A DNA stretch of 64,000 bases. Origin: Strigops habroptila. Lineage: Eukaryota > Chordata > Aves > Psittaciformes > Psittacidae. The notes under the pieces were generated by a model that searched no databases, had not been told where the DNA came from, and saw nothing but the letters and a program-made list of their open reading frames with translations. Every line of letters begins with the position of its first letter. Position 1 is the stretch's first letter. Position numbers and translations under genes: made by a program. This document shows, one piece after another, positions 51,601-62,300 of this stretch. The DNA is taken from assembly GCF_004027225.2 (NCBI RefSeq), contig NC_044278.2, positions 2,852,001-2,916,000 of the forward strand, given 5' to 3'.

Positions 51601-54600
51601 TTTCTTTCCCACAGGCTACAAAACAAAAAGGCTTCCAGCTTTCATCGTTGAGAATCTACAGACTAAACTGGTGCCCGCTACAAAGGGGCACTGAAGAGCT
51701 GCTGTAGATGATGCAGGCTTTGGTTTGCTGGATCAGAGTGTGAAGCCGCTGCAGGGGATGGACCCTGTGAGACTGGAACTTGAGCATCCTATTCCTGAGC
51801 AAAGCTCTGCAGGGCTTGGCATGGAGACCACCACTGGTGAGTCACCCACACCAGGTGCCTTTGGTCAGAACTGGAGTAGCGTGAGATACAAGTGCCAAGG
51901 GCAGGAGACTGGGGCTAAAGGGCAGAGTCAAAGAACGTGAGTCCTGTGCTTAGTGCAAAGGAGAAGGAGGAGAGGGGCTGAGAAAAAATCCCTGGGTGGC
52001 TGCAGGCAAAGGCTCCTTGACCTGTATAGAGCAGGACCTGGTATTACATGAGATCGAAGTCCTGATATGAGAGGAAAAGTCAACTTTGCATTGATGAAAG
52101 AGAATGTGTTAAGACTGTTTCTTTTTTGTATGGGTGACCTGTCTAACGTGTTACCTTCATGTCTCCTGTCACCTCATGCTGCAGTGTAGTCAGCAATCCA
52201 TCCCTTTCCTTCCACTCTGTCCTCTTTACAGACACATGCTGCCTAGAGAACCAGTGCCCGTACATGCCACATGGACAGCCCTTCTGCCTCTAACTGGGAA
52301 TGAATACCTTGAAACTGGGAATGCAAACAGTGGATTTTCATTGAGGGACAGCATTGACAACTCTGTGCACTTTGTAAAGACTAAGTGGGAAGCCAAATTA
52401 TACTGCGCACATTTCACAAGTTAAACACATGCTTGCTGCAGGGCCCAAGGGGTGAAACTCCTAGGAAACCTGGCACACAAGCTCAAGTGTGTGTATATGA
52501 AAATAGGACCTGTTTCATCTGGACTTACATCAGAGGAACATGGCACTCAACAGAAAGATATTTCAAGATGATTGACTTGAATAACCCATGATTGCTGTTT
52601 CAGTACAAAGTCTTAAAAGATAAAGAAATCCATTCTTAAAACAGGAAGAACACACACAAAAAAAATTGGTTTTGTGTTTCACACAGGCAATAAAAGAACA
52701 GTTCCAAGACTCTTGCAGGTATGATACCAATTTATTTTGACCTAAGCATCCCAGAGGCAAAAGTCTGAAGGGCTTGAACAACATATCGTAGCAGGAAGGA
52801 ATCATAAATGCTTTTGGGGCCTGATGTTGAATAGCCACTAGCTTCTGCAAGCAGCCCCGCACATGGAAGAACAGCAGAAAACGTATGGTCTTGCCCCTCT
52901 GGTGGCCCTACCAATACTAATGCTTGAATGCAATAGATGATTGCTCCTGCCATTATCTTCCTCATGCTCTGTCCAGCCTATTTTTGAACCTCTCATGGGA
53001 AAGAGATTTCCATTATATGTGGTTTCCACTACGCTATTCCAAACCCTGCCAGACCTCACTGCTAGAAATCCTTCCTGCTATGCAGTGAGATATGCATCTT
53101 CCCTTTAACTTGATCCCATTATTCCCAGGCATAGTGCTTTTCCAATGCACTAACTAATTCTGTTTCCTTGGTGTTAAAAGTTTTAGACTACTGTCCTCTG
53201 TGTCACTGCAAAGCCACACTGGCTTGTTTAACTCCATTCTTCTGAGTCAGCTTTCCCTCTCCTTTGCATTTTTGTGTCATTGGTCTCCATCCTTTAGATA
53301 CTCAGGCTCCCGAACTGCACATGTTAATGCTGTGGTCTACGTAAGCAATAAACGTCTTCCCTTAAGAAACAGCATGTAACTTGGTTCAGTGATGGAGCAT
53401 GAGAGAAAGGTATTATATTTTGTGAAGTACCACTTCACGCCATAGCTACCAGCTTGTACAAAAACACTATCTGAGCTGTGGTCCAATCATGCTGAGAATA
53501 TGCAGTTGAGAAGCCTGAGATGAACAGTGGCTTTGTTGAAGCTGGCAGTGGTAAATCAATATCCTTTGCAGATTGGCCGCTAGTCATCCACACTGACAAA
53601 AACTGTGTATCTTGTTACAAAGGGTAAACAGGTTTATTTGCATAAGGACACTTGTATGCAAGAGTCAGCTTAGTGCCTTGCTGCCTGCTGTGTGGGTTTG
53701 GGGCTCTTTTAAAACTTGATGCTGAAGAACAAAAGAAACAGGACATGCATCTATACCAGTTGTCAATCTGGCAAGTGCAGTCTGGGTCTATGCTTGGAGA
53801 AGACTTCTAGAAGCACCTTCAGCAAGTGATGTGCTCATATCTGCCTAGAATTTGACCTGATGTCTTTTTTTTCTTTCTAACAAGTGAAAGCTTCATTTGG
53901 CACTAATGGGGCAGATAAGCTTCACCCTTGTCAGTGCATTAGCAGGACCCATATACCAGTGATAAGATATCATAAAGATATGCCTCAGCCTTGATGTTAA
54001 TGTAAAAGTGTTTCTAGCATAAGACTCATAGCTGGATACATTGTGGCTTGGATGAAGTGAGACTTAAATCTGTGCCTGTGTGAGACTCCATAAGAGTAGA
54101 GTCCCATGCCTCTGACAATAACTCGGTGTGACACAACTGTGCAGTAACAACTTCTCCTTACACAGCACATCTCCTGCCTCTAGACCAAATTCATCCTTAT
54201 GTATGCCATGTTGCAAACTGCTAAAGGTGTATAATTGTCTAAGTCATCAAGACAAGTTGTGTCTCTGTAGTATCACAGCACCTACAGGCAGCAAGAAGGC
54301 TTCACCAGTAAAATAGACAGGTCCTCCAAACAGGTTCTCTTTCTGCTGGGTACAGATCCCAAATTCAGGGTTTAGATTTGGTGTTTTAGGAAAAGGAGCA
54401 TCCACCTCTCTACAACTGTTAACCAACCACATGGAAACAGAAAGGAAAACCACCAAAAATTTGTATGGGCTTGGTCACTTCCATGACAAAACCCCAGCAG
54501 TTTCCTAGCAGCACCTATCCGTAAAGCAATGCTGATGTTTCCCCCTGTTCTTCAGATAAGCAGATCCTGGGAATGTATGAGAAGGTATGCATAATATGCT

Positions 54601-57600
54601 GCTCAACAGTAACACTCCCTGCCAGTTAGACTGGACGACAGAAAAGAAGGCTTTCCAAAATGCTATCACCACGGCCTGGGATACTCAGATGACCAAAAGT
54701 TAAAATGGGGAGTGAGGGAGAGGAGAAGTTCAGAAGATTAATCCCTCTCCAGTGACACAGGAGAAGCTTTAATTCTGCAAACCACCTACTCTGGGTCTGC
54801 ACTAGGTACAAGAAAGGGTCACAGCACAGCACATGGGGTCTGGTTTTGTTCCTTTCTGTCCTTCAAGAGGGAGGCCTCATCCAGTCACTGGGATGTGGAA
54901 TTTGGCAAACCTGATCCCTTCCAGGATCCTCTGCTGCAGACATGCTATTACTGTCAGGTAGGTCCTAAACCTGAGGAGTAAAATGGGGTCATATGGTACC
55001 TCTCCTACTATATTTAAATACTCGTCCCCTTATCTACACAGACACTCTGCACAAATGTGTCATTTTGATGAGTTTGAGAGGAAACCCTGAAAACAAGTGT
55101 ATTTGAGGTTAAAATGTTCTGTTAAGCAAAAAGAAAAAAGAGTGGACAAGGAATGTTTTAACTTTTGGAATGAAAGCCAAGCAGCAGAACTTCCTGAGAA
55201 AGGGAAATTGTTTCCTGGCAGGGCTAACCCTGGCGTAACGCCTGTACTTAATCTTGGCTCTGCAGCTGCAAGGGTGGGCAGAGACCTCACTCAGCCCAGC
55301 TCACCTCTGTGGCTTACTGTCCTGCTGCTCTGAGGACCATGATGGTTACAGATTTCAGCCTCCTGGTCTCCACAGTACCAAGTACCCTTTCCTTCCTCCC
55401 CTCCACTTCAGTCCTCTTGGGTGACAGGTCACATATCCTTAGTGCAGTTTTCCTAGGGACAGGGTAAGTGCCTATGCTGAAAGAATGATGCCCTGTAGGT
55501 TGGGTGAGGGCACCATTCCCCTTGGCTCCTGGAAGGATGCAGCAATGCAGATCCTAGACCTGGAAATGTGCTCAGTTGTGATGTCTGCCTGACCACAGAA
55601 CAACGGGAGAAATGGCTTCTGACCTTGCCTGTTGAGGGAAGGGATCTGCAGAAACCCCAGGAGGTTTCTGCAGCCTCCTACTGAGACAGGGAACAGAGGA
55701 CTCTGCTGCTCACCAGAGGAGTGGGGCAGGACCCAGGGCCTTTGTGGCACCCTCACCTGACACAAGAGGGGGTTTTACTGAAAGGAGCAGAGGCCCCATC
55801 ACTCCCCAGATGCCCCACATGAGAACATTGCGGTGTAGGGAGAGGGCAGGGCTTGGAGCCATGTGCAGTAGGTTATCCAGAGGAGAAGTGGTGAAGTGAG
55901 CAGAGAACTGCGCTCAGCCCTGGAAAAGCTTTCCCTCGCCTGAGCTGATGCAGCAACTGGCAAAATGAAGATCTAGCAGGAACTAGTTGCAGAAAAGAGA
56001 CATGGAATGGAGATGTCACAGAAACAAATAGAATCTGTTGGCAGGCACAGAGAGGATGGAAGCCTTCCCAAAGTAAACCTGGTTGTTGCACCTTTGCAGC
56101 TTAGGGAACCCATCACACCATGGGGAGCCACCAAAGCCCAGTCTTGGCTCACTTCCCTTGGCTGTGTGAGTAAAGTTCAAATGTCTCCATGCTCCTAAGC
56201 TCCTACAGAGAGGCTGGGAAGAGGAATGCCATGACCGCTGTTGGATATGAGCTTCAGAAAGCAACAGGCACTTTCAGTGCATGCTTTAACTCACAACATC
56301 TGCAGCAAGGTTTGGTGCAGCTATGGGAATTAGACAGATTGGGCCAAATCTGAAGATGTAAACTAACAAATCAACACAATCATTTCTGATCCTTTTGGTA
56401 CTGTAAGGGCAAAGAATGTTTGCTGGCTGCCTTTTTACAAGTGGCTTAGCTCTCATCAGTGCCAGCTTTACACACTTTTTATACAGACTCCTCTTGTGAA
56501 CAGACAGAACTTTATGACTTCAAGTTCCTTTCATCAGTCATAACACTGGGAAGAAAACTGATTCTCAAATCTATCTTGCATCAAGAAGCTGGGTCTTCAC
56601 AAAAAAAACCCAAACAACCCATGAAGATCAGCAGACTCACAAAATTACATCAACTGCAAGAATGGGGTTTTGTTGCCACTTTCTTCCTCTTTGGGATCTT
56701 AAATGGTTGCAGTTACTGCTTTCAATGCTTCAATGCGTTCAATGCTTTCAACTTCTGCTATCACGTTCCTGATAGCAGAATGTCTAAGACTGTAGGTTCT
56801 GGCCCTAAGGAGCAGCAAAACCACGCTACCCTCTCTGAGAAAGCGATCCCAACTATCTTGCTTCTGTGGGTTTTTCAAAAATAGGGTCTTCCTGCCAGAG
56901 ACGTGATGGAAATCAGCTGGCTAGGTCAGCCCGCTGCCCTTTTTTCCCTAACGCTAATCCCTAATCCTCATGTGTCCCGCTAGAGCAAAGAGCTTGCCAG
57001 TTATGCCAGCAGGGAAGCACAGAGCAGCTCTGCCTGCCACTGATGAAGCAAACAGGGAAATGACAGAACTCTCACTCCTGCTGCACAGGACCAGTGCATC
57101 TGTTTTAAAGCAGAAGAGTGTAGCGAGTCCTGGGTCCTGCTCACACTGCCTGCGAAAAGCTCTCAGGAAGAAACGGAGAATTGGCAGGTGGGAAACTCAG
57201 TTCTTGATCTTGGCTCTATTTTGGTCTAATATCTTCTTACCTTTGGGACATTAACCACCTTTTTGGAGGGTTGAGGCAGGAAGAGAAGACCAGGTACACC
57301 ACTTAAAAATGTCTTGGGAGTTAAGATGTTTTAAAAATAAGAATCTACAGATGACCAGAAAACAAGGTAACATGGGGAAAGAGTAGGAAATAGAGGCAAA
57401 GTGACAGGATCAAGAGGAGGACACTCTTATGTTAGAGACTTCAGAGAAGTCTTCCAGATGTGTCACATATGTCTCCCAAAAGGAAATGGTGGGTCTGTCC
57501 CTTTCTACTCTGAAACACCTCTGAAGAAGACACTTGAGGAGTGTGTGGAGAGGAAAGGGGGTGTGGGAGAGTGTACTCAACACAATAAATATCAGCGTCA

Positions 57601-59064
57601 GCCCTAAGTTGGTCTTTGCTCCGTATGTGGCTTACTGTGCACAGCAGTTATAACAAATTAAGAGCTCTACTCCCCTTCCCCTCTGAGACACCACTGGCTT
57701 CTATATAGCCAAAACGAAAAAAAACAAGCATTAACACTTTCTGATCCAGTCTCTGTCAAACCTAGTAGCCTCTACATTTGTCATGCCACATGTAGTCTGT
57801 GCTGAGTTGGTTTGATCACCACTTGGTCCTTCTCCACACCAAAATCTGTGTAGATAGTTTGTTGAGGACATTTCTTGTAACAAACATGCCTGATCTTTAG
57901 CCCTCACCTGTGAGGCAGGACAGCACAGATAACAGGGACTGCGATGTTAGCACCTGAGCGTTATCAGAACTGAGCTATGCGCTGGAAAGCTTCAAAGAAA
58001 AATCACAGTGGTGCCTCAAGCACACTGTTCCCTGGCTTTATGGCATGTTCCCTGCTGCTGGGGCTGCACTGATGCAGAAAAAGGCTTCTCTGGGAGGATA
58101 ATCTAATGTGCTTAGTAAGATGTGTGTTTAGCTTGAAATACCAAAAGTCCTCTTTCGTCATTTGAGGTTTTGACAATGTTGTAATCGCCTTTTTATCTCC
58201 GTGCCCCTCCTAAAAATAAATATTTTTTTTTTCCTTTGCCGCTTCAAAAACTGCTTGAAAAGCTCGTGAATCCAGTCTGACAGGAGCAAAGCAAGCACCA
58301 TCCTTCCCATCCTGTGTGAATGGGAAAAGAGGCAAGCGGAGGTGAACTGCCTTCAGGATGCTACACAGGAGGCAGCTTGGACTGAAATGCCAGGGAAACC
58401 TGGCGCCTGTCCATGAGCTGCGTGCCCACCCAGAGACAGAGCTCCAGCTCTCCTGGAGAACGGGGGACACAGCATGGAGAAAAAGGCAGAGGAAACCCTC
58501 TGGGGGTGTACTACTCATTCACCTCTCCAAAGCAGCGGTTCTCAGTTTGAAATGATTTTACTGAAATACTCTATTGATACCGAAAGTGATACCGCCCCGT
58601 CCATGTGGAACACGGGGACACACCGCTCAGGGTCCAAATCACCTTCTGCTGCTGCATGGGCTGGGTAGGAATCAGCCCTAAAGAGCCTGCTCATCCCCTA
58701 TGGTTTGTTCACTTCTCATATGACCCCATTTCCACTGGATTTTTAAAACCTCCTTTCAAAAGGATACCCTTTAAACTGTAACTCTCCCACCTCAAAGACT
58801 AAAAAGTCAATAGCAGTCCTTCCTCATTCCCCTTTCACAGATGTAATTTCTCCCCACACCATCCCCCTACTTTCCAAACCTGAACTAAAACTAAAACCCG
58901 CAAAATACTCTGAGGTGCACTGCAAGGGAGAGACATTTATCTAAACCTCAGCGAAGAGATATTCTGAGCTGCCTTTAGTGAGAAATTGCTTTGCAAGGTG
59001 GAGCTAATGCAGATCGAGGAGCCAGTCACAAGCTAGTGGAAATAAAAGTTTTCTTTACCTCCAT
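27023..59064 (-). CDS. RCSD1: RCSD1, CapZ-interacting protein (CapZIP), complete coding region in six exons
   Basis: CapZIP binds the actin barbed-end capping protein CapZ and is a substrate of stress-activated kinases in muscle and blood cells (family knowledge). Six exons join by 59064-59059, 34478-34371, 31887-31798, 30480-30409, 28666-28463 and 27640-27023; every junction is GT-AG and phase 0, giving 365 residues against about 416 in human as I recall it. Recognisable blocks in order are RPAETN and SPSVAQLAG (exon 2), [13 protein letters not shown] (exon 3), [13 protein letters not shown] (exon 4), [17 protein letters not shown] and [10 protein letters not shown] (exon 5), and [19 protein letters not shown] (exon 6), the basic stretch I take to be the capping-protein interaction motif. 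The C-terminal half is a Glu/Lys/Ser-rich, probably disordered tail. No signal peptide or membrane segment is seen. The identity is recalled from the human protein, not searched. Confidence 0.93.
27641..28462 (-). other. RCSD1: RCSD1 intron 5
   Basis: 822 bases, donor GTACAG, acceptor TCCAAG; the first 41 codons upstream of exon 6 are open by chance. Nothing else is seen. Confidence 0.85.
28463..28666 (-). CDS. RCSD1: RCSD1 coding exon 5
   Basis: The exon has 68 codons, residues 93-160, starting [20 protein letters not shown] and ending QLQFYNK. The acceptor is TCTCTGCAG and the donor GTACAG. It is Pro/Ser-rich with several Ser-Pro sites. The serine in GASPKSP lies where a stress-kinase site is reported in human CapZIP (from memory). 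This is the most strongly conserved part of the protein. Confidence 0.95.
28667..30408 (-). other. RCSD1: RCSD1 intron 4
   Basis: 1.7 kb, donor GTAGGT, acceptor TGCAG; contains the plus-strand CR1 fragment at 29558-29966 and otherwise nothing recognised. Confidence 0.85.
29558..29966 (+). mobile_element. CR1 LINE 3' fragment in RCSD1 intron 4
   Basis: Starts GGGCTGGAGCACCTCCTGTA and ends CCATTCTATGATTC, antisense to RCSD1. It has an internal deletion around 29820 compared with the copy at 10119. Confidence 0.94.
30409..30480 (-). CDS. RCSD1: RCSD1 coding exon 4
   Basis: The exon has 24 codons, residues 69-92, beginning [20 protein letters not shown] and ending EKLQ. The acceptor is GCTTTGCAG and the donor GTAGGT. 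It is too short to stand out as a reading frame and was found by looking for the KVKSSP-IEKLQ block expected between exons 3 and 5. Confidence 0.92.
30481..31797 (-). other. RCSD1: RCSD1 intron 3
   Basis: 1.3 kb, donor GTGAGT, acceptor TTTGCAG; no repeat or reading frame of note. Confidence 0.85.
31798..31887 (-). CDS. RCSD1: RCSD1 coding exon 3
   Basis: The exon has 30 codons, residues 39-68, beginning [20 protein letters not shown] and ending SDNDEQ. The acceptor is TTCTCTTAG and the donor GTGAGT. The [13 protein letters not shown] core is shared with mammalian CapZIP, while the tail of the exon has diverged. Confidence 0.92.
31888..34370 (-). other. RCSD1: RCSD1 intron 2
   Basis: 2.5 kb, donor GTAAGG, acceptor CTCTTAG; contains the twin hairpins at 32701-32777 and otherwise nothing recognised. 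Confidence 0.85.
32701..32777. repeat. Two adjacent perfect inverted repeats in RCSD1 intron 2
   Basis: First hairpin: CTGTTAACAC (32701-32710) and GTGTTAACAG (32720-32729), 9-base loop. Second hairpin: ATATTGTGGAT (32746-32756) and ATCCACAATAT (32767-32777), 10-base loop. They are separated by only 16 bases. Confidence 0.9.
34371..34478 (-). CDS. RCSD1: RCSD1 coding exon 2
   Basis: The exon has 36 codons, residues 3-38, beginning [20 protein letters not shown] and ending TTGKE. It is preceded by the acceptor ATTTGTCAG and followed by the donor GTAAGG. The [16 protein letters not shown] block is the signature of the CapZIP N-terminus. Confidence 0.93.
37922..37962. repeat. 12-bp direct repeat flanking a hairpin
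   Basis: GAGTGGAGATGC occurs at 37922-37933 and 37951-37962; between and overlapping them, CTCAGTAC and GTACTGAG form an 8-bp stem with a 5-base loop (37933-37953). Confidence 0.85.
40018..40140 (-). mobile_element. CR1 LINE 3' tail, minus strand
   Basis: TCGTAGAATCATAGAATGGT begins the reverse complement of the CR1 tail, followed by about 100 bases of 3' untranslated region ending at GGCCTTGAACACT. It is the only clear young-looking CR1 piece in the 24.6-kb RCSD1 intron 1. Confidence 0.92.
52730..53340 (-). mobile_element. Possible old CR1-like relic
   Basis: The wording of the sequence (for example GAAATCCTTCCTGCTATGCAG and CTTCCCTTTAACTTGATCCC) resembles decayed minus-strand CR1 3' regions found in birds and reptiles, but no tail or reading frame survives. 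Edges are approximate. Confidence 0.35.
59059..59064 (-). CDS. RCSD1: RCSD1 coding exon 1 (two codons, Met-Glu)
   Basis: On the minus strand the sequence reads GGGACATGGAG followed by GTAAAG, so the exon contributes only ATG GAG before a splice donor at 59058-59057. Joined to exon 2 it gives MENRPAETN, which lines up with the human start MEERPAETN as I remember it. That match, the phase-0 join and the lack of another suitable Met-Glu donor in the scanned region are why this start was chosen. The exon also holds the 5' untranslated region, running up from 59065. A transcript crossing the 24.6-kb intron would settle it. Confidence 0.8.
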
Positions 59065-59310
59065 GTCCCGCAAAAGAGAGGTGTCCTCAGGGAAATCTTT
59101 CTTCCCCACCCCTTTCCCTCTTATCTGTGGGAAAACTTCAGCCGAGTCAGAGCAAAATCGCGCCGCTGTGGAGGGTATATAATATCCAAGCTGCTGCTCA
59201 GCTTGAGAACTGACAGAGCCCAGTGAGTGGCCCTGCACTACGAACAAGGAAGAAGGGCGGGTGGGTGAGAGGAAGGGAGGGAGGAGAGAGGAGGGGGAGG
59301 CAAGGCAATC
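59065..59310 (-). promoter_or_regulatory. RCSD1: RCSD1 promoter and 5' UTR region
   Basis: The sequence just upstream of the RCSD1 start is not a CpG island, which fits a tissue-restricted gene. On the minus strand an AGATAA (GATA-type) motif lies at 59126-59121. A TATATAA at 59176-59182 reads on the plus strand, so it is a reversed TATA-like element relative to RCSD1; a start about 30 bases from it would leave a leader of roughly 80-90 bases. From 59250 to 59310 the plus strand is a G/A-rich tract. Transcription start and factor use are inferred. Confidence 0.45.
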
Positions 59311-62300
59311 AGCGTTTAAATTTAGACACAAATCTAAACAGATACTGTCCTTCCCAGAGCGCCGGGCTCATGAGACAACAAGCAGCAAACTCTGCTGCTG
59401 TGCCCAAACTTGGGGACACCACACGTGCACTTTCTCCCTTCCTTTCTCCCCTTCGTATTTTCTGTCACCTTATCTTTACTTCCCCCTCACACCTTGTTTT
59501 GCCTCTATCTCTCTCCATTGCTTGCAGTTACTGCCCTGGTGTCTCTGCCTGGATCTCTCCCTTGTCCATGCCTCTCTCTCCAAGTCTGCAGGGTCTCTTC
59601 CTTGTTGCTCATTTGTGAGGAGGCTCTTTTCCCCTCTCACTGCAGCTTCTCTCTTCCTTCACACTGTTAGGTAATTTCAATCAGCAGTGGACTGTCTTTA
59701 GAGTGATCAGAGAGGCAGAAGAGAAGCAGTGCAAGGGTGATTGTTGTGTTTGACCAGAATTTAAGGCTTTGGTGTCCTGGTGCATGGCTGGGACTCCCAG
59801 GAACGACACTACTGTGCTGCTGGGTGATTGCTAAATGAGAGATAAGGGCTCCACTGTGAAGACAGCTGCAATAATGTAAGCACAAGCAGAGGGGGGGTCG
59901 CCATGCAAGGTGTCACTGCTAGTTGTAAAGCGGGACTAGCTCTTTCCACCCTGAATTCATGCCTCACACTACCAGGTCAGAAGGTGCAGGATGTTCTTCT
60001 CTCCCTCCACAGGGAAGGACAGACTTGTGCACTGGAAGTGAGAAGCTTCAGTGGTGACAGAAAAAAAGCCTCAGGAATGTTTTACTACAGTTTCCCTTTC
60101 CATTCAGATCACAGTGCTGTAAACTGCACATCTCTTTTAGCAACTGCTTGCATATGCTCCTTCTCAAGAATTTCAGTCCCCACCGCTTGAGAGTAGGGTG
60201 GAGCAGGGTGGTGCAGAGGAATTTGGAAACACTCCCTTTGTCTTCTGCTGGCTTCCTTGCCTTGCATGCAGCTGCAAAGTGACACAATGTCATGTCATCA
60301 TTCTGGGATGATACCTCAGGGGCAGAAGAGGGTTAAAGCATCTTTTCTGAAAGGGATGCATACTTCTCCTTTACACTGTTTCGCAAGTCCCTGCTGGGTA
60401 TGGCGGAAGACGCTGCAGAATGGATTTAAATGTGACCATCATGATACCCCCGATTATTGTTACCAATAAATTATCTTGACATAGTTGTTCTTACAGTATA
60501 GTTAACTGTTGCTGTACTGCATGCTGTCTGTAGGACTCCTGTGGAACTAGCAGATTTTAATCATGATCTAATTATCTCCCAAATTCAATATACAATGGTT
60601 ACTTGGTCCTTCGCCAAAGAATGATATGCTGAGTTGCTGCAATCTGGAGATTGGGCAAGAGGACTAATTAATCTTCTGTTGCTGTAACACTGGATTAGTT
60701 GAAACCCCTCCGCTGTAAGCAAACAGAAGATGCTGCAACTACAGATGTAAGAAAATAGATTAAAAATCTAAAAGAAGTATAAGAATGAAATTTTTCTTGG
60801 TTGGAATCAAGGATTCCAATCCTTCTTGATTGGAAACCCTATTGATTTCTTGAAGTCCTGACCATGGTACGCTAGGAGAGGGGATAGGAACTGAACCGAG
60901 AAGCAGCATGAGGTGAGGAGGGCAGGATGCTTTGGCTGCCCATGTTTTCTCTGCTGCTGGGACAGAAGGAGGATTTTATGTTCAAGGATTTCACTGTGGG
61001 CATTGGTCACAAGTGTTGTTTTCAAGCTGTCAGCCATTTAACTGTCGAGGTCACATACCTCCAGTGGTTGCTTCATGCTATTCAGGGTCTATTTCAGTAA
61101 TTTCTTTTGGCTTTCAGGGGTTGTACTCTGTGCAGGAAACTCTTTGCTCAGGTCTACAGAAAAGGAAACTGCTAGGCAGAGATGGTGTCACTTTACCCAC
61201 ACTAATAAAGCAAAGGTAGTTGCAGCTGCCCCACCACGATTCTTCACTATTTATTTCTGCTCCCAAGTATCTTGCCACAAGGCAAATCTTTTCTGCCAGC
61301 AGGATTCCCAGATGCCATTGCTCGGAGCATGGTACACAGTACTCAGTTTATTAATGCTAAATCTTTCTTCCTGAAGGAGCAAAGAGAGAACACACAGAAA
61401 TACAGCGCATGTTTTTCTCCAGACAGGAAGACACGAGGTGTGGATTTGCTCTAGACTTGTTTCTGGACTGAAAACCACCAGAATATCGGAAACAAACAAC
61501 CTACAAGTTTTAACTGCAAGAACCTTGTTAAAAGTGTTATTAAGGGAGGTTATACTGAGGAACTGGGTGTTCTACATGATGTGCACGTGCAAGTGTGAAT
61601 GTGAGATATTTTAGAGTATGACTCTCTGAATCTCTGTGTGTGTCTCTGTTTACAGACCTTCTGGGATACAGCAGTATCCATGAGACTAATTTGTTTATAA
61701 GAAAAAAAAGTTTCTACATCTGTTCTGCTCAGGAGGAAAAAAATGCAGTCACCACAAGTGCCATTAGAACAGGCTCTAGGGAGAAACTTCATTTGAGTGA
61801 GAAAACGTTGCAAACGTGGACCCCTGGATTTTGCAGCTTCCCAACTGGTTATTTTCAAGACATGTGAGGCCAAACCCAGCAAGTTTGCTTCAGGCCAGAT
61901 TATTGGTAGTTTTGCTACAAGCAGCACGTGGGGGAGAAATGCAAGGAAATCCTTCATCCTGCATGCTTGCAAAAGAGGTAGCACGACTAGTTCTACCATG
62001 CTTAGAAACACCCTGTGTAATATTTGGTGACCTCTTGCATTTCGGCTATGAAGCACGGACAATGGGGCCTCCACAGTGTGCTAGATCCACAGAAAGGAGA
62101 TGCAGGGACATGACAGTTCTTTAGAGACCAGTTAGGAAAGAAAGTTTTTGAGGGCTGAAGCTCTGATATTTGTGTCCACGCCGCTATCTCATCCCGGTGT
62201 GCCTGTGTGGGAGCCCAGTGTGGGAAGGTATGTTTGTCAGGGCGGCGGATGAGCAAAGGGTGGAGGGAACTGTGGGTCCCCACAAAACAGACCAAAATTC

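Larger units (their letters stand above)
34479..59058 (-). other. RCSD1: RCSD1 intron 1 (24.6 kb)
   Basis: Donor GTAAAG, acceptor TTTGTCAG. Apart from one CR1 tail (40018-40140), a possible old CR1 relic (52730-53340) and the small repeat at 37922-37962, no features are supported. A local G+C-rich patch lies near 36605-36645, and a TTCAATGC-type tandem near 56724-56750. Frames of up to 209 codons were judged to be chance. Confidence 0.75.

Noticed and set aside
56459-56884. 141-codon plus-strand frame
   Set aside because: Contains a small tandem repeat giving CFNAFNAFN-type peptide and no known domain; likely chance.
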